This document shows positions 14,036-28,583 of a DNA stretch of 64,000 nt, one piece after another; position 1 is the stretch's first letter, and each line of letters begins with the position of its first letter. Where the stretch lies: the NCBI GenBank assembly GCA_018398805.1, contig JAGFBZ010000814.1:2899001-2963000 (forward strand), written 5' to 3'. This DNA comes from Hirundichthys speculiger. Taxonomy: Eukaryota > Chordata > Actinopteri > Beloniformes > Exocoetidae. A model generated the notes under the pieces. That model ran no database searches. It saw nothing but the letters and a program-made list of their open reading frames with translations, and was not told the origin of the DNA. Both the position numbers and the translations under genes were made by a program.

Positions 14036-14135
14036 CAGGACCGCGGTCCTGAATCCCGCCTTCTGATTGGTCCAGCGGCTCAGCTCGTAATATTCAGCGC
14101 TCCCATATAAACCCAAGCAGACTTGACATCGGTGC
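14036..14135 (+). promoter_or_regulatory. stc1: stc1 core promoter: palindrome, inverted CCAAT box, TATA box
   Basis: A 16-bp perfect palindrome (caggaccgcggtcctg) occupies 14036-14051. An inverted CCAAT box (attgg) lies at 14066-14070. A TATA-like element (catataaa) is at about 14104-14111, roughly 40 bp after the CCAAT box. Transcription would start near 14135, giving a 5' untranslated region of roughly 185 bases before the ATG at 14321. The spacing is canonical. The start site is inferred and was not observed. Confidence 0.65.
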
Positions 14136-14320
14136 TATCTGTCATGCAAGTCAAAAGGATAGAGAGGAGTGCATTGTAGAGAAATTACCGGCAGCCTACT
14201 TGTTACAGCCTACATTTATTCTGCAGAGGTTTTTTTTGGAGCGTTATTCCTATGAATCACACACAAAGCAGGAAGCGAGTCTTTATATTTAGTTGTGTGA
14301 TCTCCTGTGCTGAGAGGACG

Positions 14321-17489
<3,169 letters not shown>

Positions 17490-18810
17490 CTTCCACTCAG
17501 ATTCAGAAAACTCCACACGCTCCTTAAAACATCATGAAAGCTCCTCTATTCCCTCGGGGTGATAAAATCCATTCCTTTGCTTGACTGGAAGTTACTGAAA
17601 TGTGCACCTCTAGGGGATGCCGGACCAACCATAGAATTGATATCAGTTTGATTGTTGTTATATTGTATATCCTACATGCTAGGCTTGAGAGAAACCCTCT
17701 TCCATCGACTGTTTTCAAACATGTCTGCTCACAGTCAGTGTTGAACATGTGGCTGTTGCATTTGTGCAACATGGTCCTAGTCACCCCTTTTCACATCTCT
17801 CCAACAGATATAATTCCTTAAGAAGTCTTTTGATGCCAAGCAAAAACAAAAAACAAAACAAAAAACCACACTACAACAAAAACGACAAACAGCCATAGTG
17901 ATTCATGTCCCTAAAGCACAATCCAGTGCATTAAAAGACAAAAGCATTATTATATCTTGTTTGTTAATATAAGTAAGTAGTTGCATTATTGGCTAATTTG
18001 TGAGAATGAGAATTACTGGTAGATGTGTCTAATACTTCTGCAATGGGACCAGTCAAATTCAGAGCCTGAGAAATGAGTGTCATACTGTCGCACTAACATA
18101 GCACTTAACTGTACTGTATACTAAGTTATCCAAGACAGCCATAATTAGCTCTCTAAAAGAGTGCTTACATGGAGTGAGGTCTGTAGAGGTTTCATGATAA
18201 CCTTTGAGAGGTGACCTTAAACTGACCAAAAAACTTCAAACTGCCCTGAATGCTATTCATGAAATACCAAAATTGTGTATAGCTATAGCATTTAGACTTA
18301 TTTATTTTTCTGATGGCAGATGTAGCCATGGTCATGCTTTTCAAATCATTATTCTGCACAGAAGGATTGTCCAGGTCAGAAAAAGTGTTTGCATATATAT
18401 ATCCAGATACTTGCAATGCATAAGACTGTTGAGCTCTATAGAATATGGGGGACCGTGTTTAGTTGGATCTGCATCCACGTTCTTAACTGAGTGTGAAGCA
18501 GTGGTGTATGTGCAGTAGCTGATGAACATGTTCACTGATGAGAGTGAGAGCAGCCATACTCCTAGACTGATGATCATCATTCTCTAAAGTGAGTCATGTG
18601 ACACACACACCGACTTCCCAAGTCTAGATGGAGAATGACTATTTAAAAAAAAAAAAGCCTTGTTTGAATGATATTTATTTTCCTACTATATTATTTAATG
18701 TTTTTTATGTTGTTTTAATGCATAATTGTAGTTATAATTAGTTTACAGGTTAAAAAGCAGTTTAGTCATGGCTCCTATTTGAACATGAGCTCTATGCCAA
18801 ACAAAAAAAA

Positions 18811-18841
<31 letters not shown>

Positions 18842-21220
18842 GAGTGAGCTGATGCTCAGGTGACTGAATGGGACCCATGTCATGACTCTGTGCTGGCCAT
18901 AGGGGAACACGGTTGGTCATTCAGGTCAGGTGATCTACTTTATGGGTGTTAAAAAAAAAAAGGGACCACAGCAAAACCTTAGCTTAGTTAGAGACTTTGA
19001 TGTTAAAATAAAGGTTGTCCTTGCAGCTGCTCGGAGTGCATGTTCAGCGGAGGTCGAGCACATTATTGAAGACTGAACAGTTAAAACCATTGTAAAACAA
19101 ACACCAGCATCAAGTACCCTGTTAGTGAAGCATTCTGGTGGTTCTGCACTATTTTCCAGTGGCTCTCCTGCCACTGAAAACTTTTTTTTTTTGCCCATGA
19201 AAAATTAAAAATTTTACCCTTATTGTGTCTTAAAATGCAGTGGGATTAAGTTACAGACCACTTACAGGTTACTAGTAAGTGAGTGTAACCTAGAAAACAC
19301 ACTATGGATGTAACGCAATGATTTTAAACATTTTCTATGTCCGTTAGTTGGATTCACTTAAAATAGCAGGTTGCAGCCACACATTTTCATTGGAAACATG
19401 GACTCACGGTCATCAGAGGAAGACAATCATACAGAATCCGAAGGCTGAAAGGAGTCTTCATGCTGGTGTTTGCTTTGATTTTTACCAAACAGATACATGA
19501 TGGTTTGGCACCATGGACTTCAATGAGCTGAAGCTGGTTTAGAGCAGAGTCAGTTAAGTAAGTTTAGAGTAAATTACAAATATTTGTGCACACTGAAAAG
19601 GCAGAACAGAGATGAGTTTTGAACCAGGGCTGGGTTTTTGGCTCAAAATTCCCCTTACTTGAAAATTCAGACCTTGCTAATTGGTTTTCATAAAACAGTT
19701 TTATGAAGGCATTGCAGCACATTGTAATTTTGATATGACTTCACGGAAGGAAATGAACCCAGTCCCCCTTTTGAAAAGAAGTGAGTTTTTTCCTGGATTT
19801 CTAAGAGTGAGGCGCAGAGCAGAGAAAGAAGTTTTATTTTTCAGTGTCAGTTTGAGAGCTATGTTAAGAATTCCAAACTATGCAATAATCACACACAAAG
19901 GATTCACAGCAACACAGAAAACTGACCTTTATTTCATTCAGTGCCAGCTGATGCTGTGTGAATAAAGCAGCAGCATGTGTGCTTTCATGCTGCACTCACA
20001 GTGTGAAGGCATTGCTACTCTATAATGCTTTCTGTTTCTGTGATTTTTCTAAACCAGTGTTTCTTTTGTTCTGTGAATAGGATCAGTTCTTTTGTGTCAT
20101 GCAGTGTGAAGGGACAGGCGTTCCAAGGGAATTACTTGGGGAGATAAGCGCTATAGTGACACTGTAGTATATCCTAGCTTATATTTTATGTTGAATATGC
20201 ACTTTGCATCTTAACCACTATAAAGGGCATTGAAACATTCAGCACATTTGCAATGAGGCATATTTTATTTACAGAGAGAGCAGAGATGAGTTAGAATATT
20301 TCATATCCTGAAAGGTTGTGGCTTCTTCATCTACTATTAATACATTTGTCCGTATCTTTGTTGTCCATGGTTAAATCCAAAATCCAACAGCTGCTGCTAA
20401 ACTCTTAACTACCCTGTATGATGCTGTGCAGATGCCCCTCTGCTGGGGCTGCTCCGATCTGTCAACACACAGTGAGCTCAGTATCAGTCCATATTTGCAT
20501 TTAAATATTTTACTGTTGATCCATGTTTTTTATTTATTTTTCAGTGAACATTCATATCAAATACATTTGGCAAGGGCAAATTGACTGTTTCCTCACCAGG
20601 TAAACTGTAATGGTAATTTTAGAGAATGTACATGTATACTGAATGTGTCTTTCAATGAGGACATGACCAATGAAGGCTGTTAGGAAAAACCAAAAGTGAG
20701 AAAAAGTTGTTCTTTGTTCTGTATTAGATTTGAATCCAGGTATTGGGTGCTCAAGGAGGTACTGGAGAATTGTCAAAGTGACCCATGGTGAGTTTTGTGA
20801 GACTGTTCCTGTTATTACCAGAGATTAAAACCACTTCATGGTACTCTTTCCCCTTAAGACTTGAAATAGATTGATAAATGTTGTTGTGCTTAAAATTAAA
20901 AAGCTTCACAGTGACTAGTAAAGTTTATTTTGATGTCATATATAAGTGACAATTATTTTAATATCAGATTGAACAAAAAAAAAACAAACAAAAAAAAAAC
21001 TTATTGCAGATTATAGGAGATTATTGAAGCTCCTGATACAGATGTTATGTAACGCATGATTTGACCCTTGTGAATCACTTGCACTTTAAGATATACCCAT
21101 ATACATATATGCCCATACTGTGTATATGTTGGGGTTTTTCTTCTGTACTGAAAAGACATGAAAGATACAACTGCATCACTTGTGTGTCTTTTGCTGATCA
21201 GAAATAAAATATCTCTCAAA
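17490..21220 (+). other. stc1 3' untranslated region and following non-coding DNA
   Basis: No coding exon follows the stc1 stop at 17487-17489. Candidate polyadenylation signals (AATAAA) occur at 19007-19012 and 19961-19966 and again near 21204. The gene is known for a long 3' untranslated region, so any could be used; I cannot choose between them. Poly-A tracts occur at about 18643, 18804-18841 and 20977-20999. Confidence 0.35.
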
Positions 21221-24200
21221 TCTAACATATGGTATCAAATATGTGGCTTTTTGCTTTGTTTCTGTCATTTCGATCCAATGTAAATTGCATGTAACATGCA
21301 GCATTTTACAGTCCCTGTAGCTTTGATATTTTTCTAAAACTTGTTTCTGACTTGATGCATGACGGTTTACCTGTATTGCCAACTCCCTTTATCACTAACC
21401 ATTCTACCAGACCACAAATTTTACAGTAAATGTGCACCGCAGTAATATCCAAGCCTATTAGGATTTTTAATTTCCTCTGAAACCAGAAAGATGAAGAGAC
21501 AACAGTTCTCATACTGCCATCTTTGCGCACATTCGTGCCAGCCTTCACAGACCTGCATCTACTTTCAGTTCAGTGTGCATTCTTCAATCTTTCATGAAAA
21601 ACTTGAGAGAAAAAGTTTCAGAGCGTTTCTTATTACCCAGAACAAACGTTTCTGTGATGCTGCTCCTCCGGTTCGTTGTGGCACATGCAATGACATTAGG
21701 GATTCATTCGAAAATTCCCAGCAAAAAACAAAGGTCAACAAAAGAGGTGGGGAAGTGTAATACATTTCCTCTTGAGATCTGCAGCATGCAAGGGGATGCT
21801 GGAGTGGAGGTGGGACTAAAAACAATGTGCAAAATGAAAAATGAACAGCAGCAGTGCAAGGAAGAGAAGCAGCATTTGACTGCATAACTTTAAATAGCGT
21901 AGCTGTAAGAAAATCAGCTAAAGAGCTTGCAGAACATATAGTTGTTTTTTACACCACGCCACAAGTTATTTTAAAACTAAAAGATATAAATCCATAAATC
22001 TCTCCTTGTTGTTCTTTTTTGTCCACTCTAGCTCTAGATCTGCAGCTCCAACATGATCCAGCAGCAAGTTGTTAACTCCTTCTGTTTCATGTTTTGTTTT
22101 ATGTTGTTGGTGTTCAAACTTTAAGAGAATTTATAGACATCAAAGTCACCTGAAAAGCAAAACAATGATCTGAAAGGGATTGTGTAGCTTTATAAAGGTA
22201 TGGGAGATTGTCGAATGATGAATTATGACGGTCAGTCGTGGGCCTTTTCATATTATGTATTGTAACTGGACACGATGTAAAGATGTAAATATTGAATAAT
22301 CCACTCAAAATATATGTCAATGTGAGAAATGTGCAGTGGATTTTGCATGCTGTCAAATCAGGCTTCAAGTCCTTATTTCTGCTGGCTTTATATTTGTCTT
22401 GGACATGGTCACTCCCTCCTCGTTCTTGTCTGAACTCCTGCAAGCTCTCATTAGTAGCACTTAGTTCACATCAGTTCACACTTTGCCAATATGTTTTGTG
22501 ATAAATTTTGTGATAAATTTTCTTTTTTTTAAACAATCAATTACAAAAGCATGACTTTGTAGCAGTAAATTCTGTACTTCGTCTCCTGAAACTACAAAGT
22601 ATAGCATTCTTTCCAGTGAATGATACAATAGCTACTCTCTTAAACACCAATAATTAGAACGAAAAAAAACCCTGCTTTGGTTTACCACATACCCTCAGCA
22701 TGTGTTACAAATCTTGCAATACTCATAAAGGAGTGTGATGAGACACAGACAGTACCTTCTGATATATATGAACTTTCTTAAACTTCTGCACAAATGAGCT
22801 GAAACTGCAAAGTGACTGTTTGGATCAAGAGCCTGAGGAAAAGAGCTGGCAGAACGCAAGAAGCTCCATGGATGCTAATCTCAGTCAGAGGGATATATAA
22901 TTTCATGCCTATTTAGAGAAGAGTCCTGAAGGGCTTTCTCATCAGCAGCTCTCCAGTCTCATGGATAGGTGATGCAGCAGCTCTGCACACAGATTCTATC
23001 ATGTCCTTCTTTAAAGAGACAGCACAATCCATTGATAGACTGAGCACAAGCAGGACAGAACACTTGATATATTTCACTATATGGTCCTTTTAAAAATTGG
23101 TCTTTCACTGAGTCTTTCTGCCTAGTTCCATAGCTGTAGTTATGTAGTGGGCAACTTTTAAAAGCAATTTGCATGGAATTACTGCTTTCAACACAGAGAA
23201 GCATCTCGTTGCCAGGAAACATTTGAGCAGATTTTTGACCCTGCCTATTCATTTTGTTGCCTGTTGCTTGGGCTACTGCCAAGTGTATCACCACCCTGAC
23301 AATCACAACCAGAGTAATAATGAATAATGACAAAATTACAATATCATTATGCAGATGCAATTCATACCATCTGCTTGTGCGTGTCGTGTGTGTGTGTATG
23401 GGTGTGTGTGTTTTACTTCATGTCATTTCTTCCTAAAAGTGATACTGTGATACATTTGAGACATCAGATGCAACATTATATGACCATCTGCTTTGAAATA
23501 ACAGATCTTTTGCAACATGCATGTATCTCTACATGCAGTGGTTACAAATGTTAGTAATTTGTGCATGCATTTTTTTACAGGCAAGCTTCCAGTCAGCACA
23601 CTCAATTGCACAATATTATGAGGTGCTGCATTCCCTCCTTTGGCAACCACAGTGACCCTGCAGGCATTGATCATATATGATCATAAAGCTTCTGTTTCCA
23701 GGGAGGAAACAGATCCATCAATTTTTTTTTTTTTTTTTTTTTTGGTCATTGTCTTAACCTCTTGATGAAATTCTGAGGGAGGAAAGCAATGTATCCAAAG
23801 TGCACAGTGTCAGCAGTTTGATGGGGTAAATGAACAATAGACTATGGTTAGTGCGGTATAGCAATAGCTTCTCCGGTCTCCCATTGTGTTTCATATTCAT
23901 TATGTCCTTCTCTTTCCCATGAAAACTGTGGCATATTCATCAGCACTGTGACAAATTAGATGTGCAGTGAAATGGAGTATGACTGAGAGCAGTGGAAGAT
24001 TACATCCACTCCAATCTTACCCAGCAATCACTATCCCTTCATTTCTGTGGGGAAATACCCAAGGATGGGGAAGAAAATTAGATCAAATTTTACTGGAGAA
24101 AGAGCTGGAGTGGCCAGGGAAAGAGATGAAACAGAGTATTTTTCCATTTCTGCCAAAGCGTCTCTCTCAAAAGCATTTGTCTTGGAATCAAATGCAATGT

Positions 24201-27063
24201 TTTTTTTTTTTTTTTTTTGGTTTGTTTTTTGTTGTTGTTTGTTTGTGTTTTATGGGGGGGAGGGGGGTGTAATGATTACAACAAATACATATAACTCAAC
24301 ATGAATTCAGATGCACTGAATGGGAAGACATATAAGTTATTTTTGCATTTTGTCAAAATCAATTTTTTATGAAACCTGTGGTTTTCACGCAACTAAAATC
24401 AGCCTTTGCCACTGAAACTGATTGAGCTGGATGAACCCCACAAGTGCAGCAAAAATGCTCTCGAACACTCAGATGTTGCTTCATGACTGCTGTGCTGTAT
24501 GCACCAGCTCTCCAGCTGAGCACAAATGAAAATACATAACACAGGCACATCCAAGATATAGAAGCAGCTGGACATCATTTAAGGCTATCCTTGGTCCCAG
24601 CTGCATTCTTGCCTTTATGTAATACCTGCAGGAAATGCTGAAACTACACGAGAAACCCACCTACACATAACTGAGCCACAGTGCTGCAGCTCACATGCTG
24701 AATCCTCCAGAGACAGATCTCAGTTTTAGTTAATGTGTCAAGGAAAGACAGCTAACAAGATGAGGTTAAGCAGTGCAAACAGCGTTTGATTTGTTTTGGA
24801 AGATCTAAATCCAACAGCAAGGCAATAAATGAAATTGATAAGAAAGTTTAGATAAAGGGTTTTTTCTCGATTTTTCTTTTTCCTTTTTTTAAAAAAAAAA
24901 TAGTGTGGCAGAGACATCTAGTGGCAAAAAATGGGTCACACCAGTTTATTTCTTTTGGGTTCAACTAAAAAAACTAAATAATAAAACAGCAAATCTACCA
25001 GTGCTCTGCACCTGAGCCAGAACTCCCTCCCTCAACTCCTTCAACTCCTGCTGCAGACCGTCACATGAAAATAATGTAGTTCAAGAGTCATTGTGGTTAG
25101 AGTTTGTTTCTCAAAGTCATCTGCTGCACTTCCTCTGAATTCTTTGTGTGTGAGTCAGCATCCATAAAAACAACAACAACACTGCAATATTGTTGTAAAA
25201 AAAAAAAAAAAAAAAGATACTGAGGGCATTCAGTGCTCTGAAAACACTCCACACACCACAAACAACCTGGAATCACAAAAGAAGTTCAAGTAAGGGAACA
25301 GTAGTTCAGGTAAGTTTTTATCTTAATCTGAAACAGAGGTGAAAATTCTCCATAATTTGTCTGAAACATGACAAGAATGTACAATGGGTGAACAGGTGGA
25401 TGTCACTCAGAGTAAACTTGATTTGAATATTTTCTAGTCTTAAACGTTTGTGTCAGTATGAACCATTCTTTAGCCATGAAAATGAAAAAGCTGGTGGTGT
25501 AGGAGTAATTTTGTTGATATATTTATCTACTCAGATATTGAAGCATGAATTTCCAAAATAATATCAATGTTTTCCTGAAGTATGTTTCCAATATCTACGT
25601 CATATTCATCTCTAACCTTTGTTTTTTTTTTTTTGTTTTTTTTATATTAACTGAAATGCAGTGTGAAAGAACAATGCAGGAACATTAAGGCTACATTTCA
25701 TGTAGCTGTTTTTATTCATCTGTTCTCAGAGTTTTACCTTGATTGCACTTACTACTGTGCAGTAAGTAGCACAGTTTCTTTATGATCTCCCAGTCATAGT
25801 AGGACTGCTGTTCAGCTCATTTCTAACTGCTAGTGTGCATCTGTGCTTCCTTCCACTTCAGTGAACCTCCGTGTAAACCACAATGGTGTTAAACTGTAGA
25901 GCGTAAGAAAATGCTCCCATATCTCATGACTACTGATTGTCACATTAGATTTAGAAAAGGACCTTTAGCTACATATTGGCCAAATGAAGGCTGGGTTCAG
26001 TTTCAGCCAGTGTAAGCTGACTCCATCTACTCTTTCAGCTTCCATCAGCTTTCTATTTTGCTGTATGATGAATTAGGGGTAGTTTGGGTAAACTAACTTC
26101 TTATGTTACAGTGAAAGGACATATGATGGAATCAATGGGAGAGGCTTTGATGATTTTAAACAAAAGTAGTCGCTAAAAGTCAGAGAGTGCATTGCTTCAA
26201 GGCTTGAGGAAACACTGCTGCAGCAGTTAAGTAATTAAGCCTTCAAACTGGACACACTGAAATGCCGAAGGTGTCAAACAGTTAGTTTTTTTTTTTTTTT
26301 AAACCTGTGCTTTTGAAGTTCAGGTTTCTTAGTTTGTCAGCTTGTTTCACAGACTACCAATGTTGAAGAACTTAGGTTTCCATCAAGCTTTAAGGGTCTG
26401 ATTTAAACTTGAATGACATAAAAAAACACTCCTGCCATCTGAGAGCATAAAATATAACAATCAACAAAATAAAATAAAATACTGAAAAAAAAACATTGCT
26501 CCTGTGCATGTGATTTGAAGTAAAGAAATTAAACAGCCTGCACACACAAATAGTTCTGTATTAAAACATGAAGCTTTATATTTTCACTGAGTGTACAACC
26601 ATGTGAAAATGTGTGCCTTGTTTCAATTCAGGCTAAAAGGTTTTACAAAAAATTAGATATATTAAAAAAAAAACCTCGAAATTAAGTGAAAACAGTGTCA
26701 CATGAAAAATAACACGTTACAATAAATCATTATTTATCAAACAAAAACTAAGCCAAAATGTAGAAACAGTGTGTGCAAAACTATATATAATGATCTAATA
26801 CCATGTAGAACCGAGATTTAGAGGCAGTAACTTCAGGTCTGTTTTCCTGTGTGATGTTCCCAGTTTTTCTTCAAATCATTACTTCAGGGAATCGTAGGTA
26901 TTTATTTATGCTAAGTGCTCTTCATTTCTGACCATAGTGGTGCAAACGAGCTGAGGTCTCGACTCTGGAAGTCTTTATTCTTTTCCTTTTCAGGAAAAGA
27001 ATGTTGTAGATTTACTGATGTGGATCATAGTCCTCTTGCATGACTCAGCCTCTTTCAAGCTTT
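21221..27063. other. Non-coding intergenic stretch
   Basis: AT-rich sequence with poly-T/poly-A tracts (23720-23743, 24200-24218, 25195-25216, 25621-25641, 26285-26301) and a GT-rich patch at 23386-23411. The only frame of note is a 133-codon minus-strand frame (22959-23360) with a hydrophobic N-terminus, discussed as a finding. No recognised gene. Confidence 0.5.
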
Positions 27064-27299
27064 AGGTGTTTGACAGCACATTTGACTGTAGAAAACTGTG
27101 ATATAGAGAAAGGCTCATGATCCACTCACTGGCTGCAAGGTACCCTGTAGCTTCAAAAGAAGTCAAACTCATTATCCGTTCATCACCTTGCTTGGCACCT
27201 GATATGAGTGGTTTGTGTTCATGTGCTGTGTTTTGGTTTGCTAAATTTGGTGCTGTGCATAATGGCCAAACATCTCCATTTTGGTCTTGTCTGTTTAGA
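27064..27299. repeat. 236-bp direct repeat, copy 1
   Basis: This copy matches 27360-27595 over 236 bases with six differences, all transitions (three A/G and three C/T). The period is 296 bp. A shorter stretch before each copy (tgcatgactcag then a cttt-tcaag motif) is also shared, so the duplicated unit was longer and its 5' part has diverged. The sequence itself was not recognised as a known repeat family. Both copies hold the same short open frame, but nothing marks it as coding. Confidence 0.9.
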
Positions 27300-27359
27300 T
27301 TGTGCTGAGAGATTTGTCTCTCTGCATGACTCAGTGATGCAACTTATGACTTTTTCAAG

Positions 27360-27595
27360 AGGTGTTTGACAGCACATTTGACTGTAGAAAACTGTGGTAT
27401 GGAGAAAGGCTCATGATCCGCTCACTGGCTGCAAGGTACCCTGTAGCTTCAAAAGAAGTCAAACTCATTATCCGCTCATCACCTTGTTTGGCACCTGATA
27501 TGAGTGGTTTGTGTTCATGTGCTGTGTTTTGGTTTGCTAAATTTGGTGCTGTGCATAATGGCCAAACATCTCCATTCTGGTCTTGTCTGTTTAGA
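27360..27595. repeat. 236-bp direct repeat, copy 2
   Basis: Second copy of the unit at 27064-27299, about 97 percent identical by direct comparison. The two copies are separated by 60 bases that are only partly alike. The low divergence indicates a recent tandem duplication or gene-conversion event. Confidence 0.9.
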
Positions 27596-28088
27596 GAACA
27601 TTGCTCCAGACGTTTCTAGTGATGCAACATTACAAACCATAAGTCGTGCTCCCATGTTCTTTTCAAAAAGAAGAGACTTTCTCGTAGCAGCCATTCCAAC
27701 AAACCATGCTTGTATAGTCTTTTACGAATAAGCCCTATCACAAACTTTAACATCTAACATACTAACTGAGGCATGTGCAAGATGTCTCTGACCATTGCAT
27801 TGTCTGACCTTGGCGTGAACCTGCTGGGACATCCACTTTTTAGAAGACTGGCAACTGTCTTCAATATTTTCCATTTAGTATAATCTTGAATAATAAATGA
27901 CAGACTGTAAATTGTTTGGACTTGCAAACCTTCCCAGACTAATGAGCAGGCATAATTGTTTCTTTAAGATTATTGCTGATGTTGTCCCTCTTTGGCATTG
28001 TGTCAACACACACCTGCAGCACCAGACCAGACCCAATGTCTGCTTTTATAGTGATGCTCACACCTACTGACCATCAATTAGTCAAATA

Positions 28089-28581
28089 CTGTATTAGCCC
28101 GAAAATAGGATGATATTTTATTCTAGAATTCATATTGTCAAAAATGGGACCATCTTATAATCGACGTCTAGACTTTTTTTCTTGTAATTACACATCTGCG
28201 CCGCTAGATGGGGCCGGCATCGAAGTCACCAGTAAGTGAATGGAGCATCACAGTGAATGCATGTGAGCGCAATCTGATGTTTATCAACACATCAGTTTAT
28301 TAAATAGTACTGTACCATGATCTTAAATAACATAGGAACCTGACACGTACCTGTACCTTAAGAATGGTACCATACTTCCTAAAAAAGATTAAATCATTAA
28401 AATGTTTAACGATACAGCAGAATGGTATCTCTGTGTGAGTTTTTCTATAATAATGGTACAACAAAAAGTTGTTTTATGAATAACCTTATTTTCTTCAACA
28501 TATATTTATTTTCCCAAAATTATATTTGAAAAATAGGGATCATCTTATAATCAGAGTCGTCCTATATTTGGGCCAATACGG
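28089..28581. mobile_element. 493-bp DNA-transposon relic with TA flanks and inverted ends
   Basis: The left end (ctgtattagcccgaaaatag, from 28089) and the complement of the right end (ccgtattggcccaaatatag, ending at 28581) form a terminal inverted repeat matching at 20 of 26 positions. A TA dinucleotide flanks each side (28087-28088 and 28582-28583), fitting Tc1/mariner-type integration. A subterminal motif, catcttataatc, occurs near both ends in direct orientation. There is no transposase frame, so this is a non-autonomous or decayed copy. The superfamily assignment is tentative. Confidence 0.6.
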
Positions 28582-28583
28582 TA

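Noticed and set aside
14252..14320. Upstream in-frame ATG of stc1
   Set aside because: It would place 23 polar residues before a good signal peptide; the ATG at 14321 opens directly into the signal sequence, as in other family members.
27117..27731. Repeated 60-85-codon frames in the duplicated unit
   Set aside because: They recur only because the DNA is duplicated; the two copies are in different genomic frames and no family was recognised.
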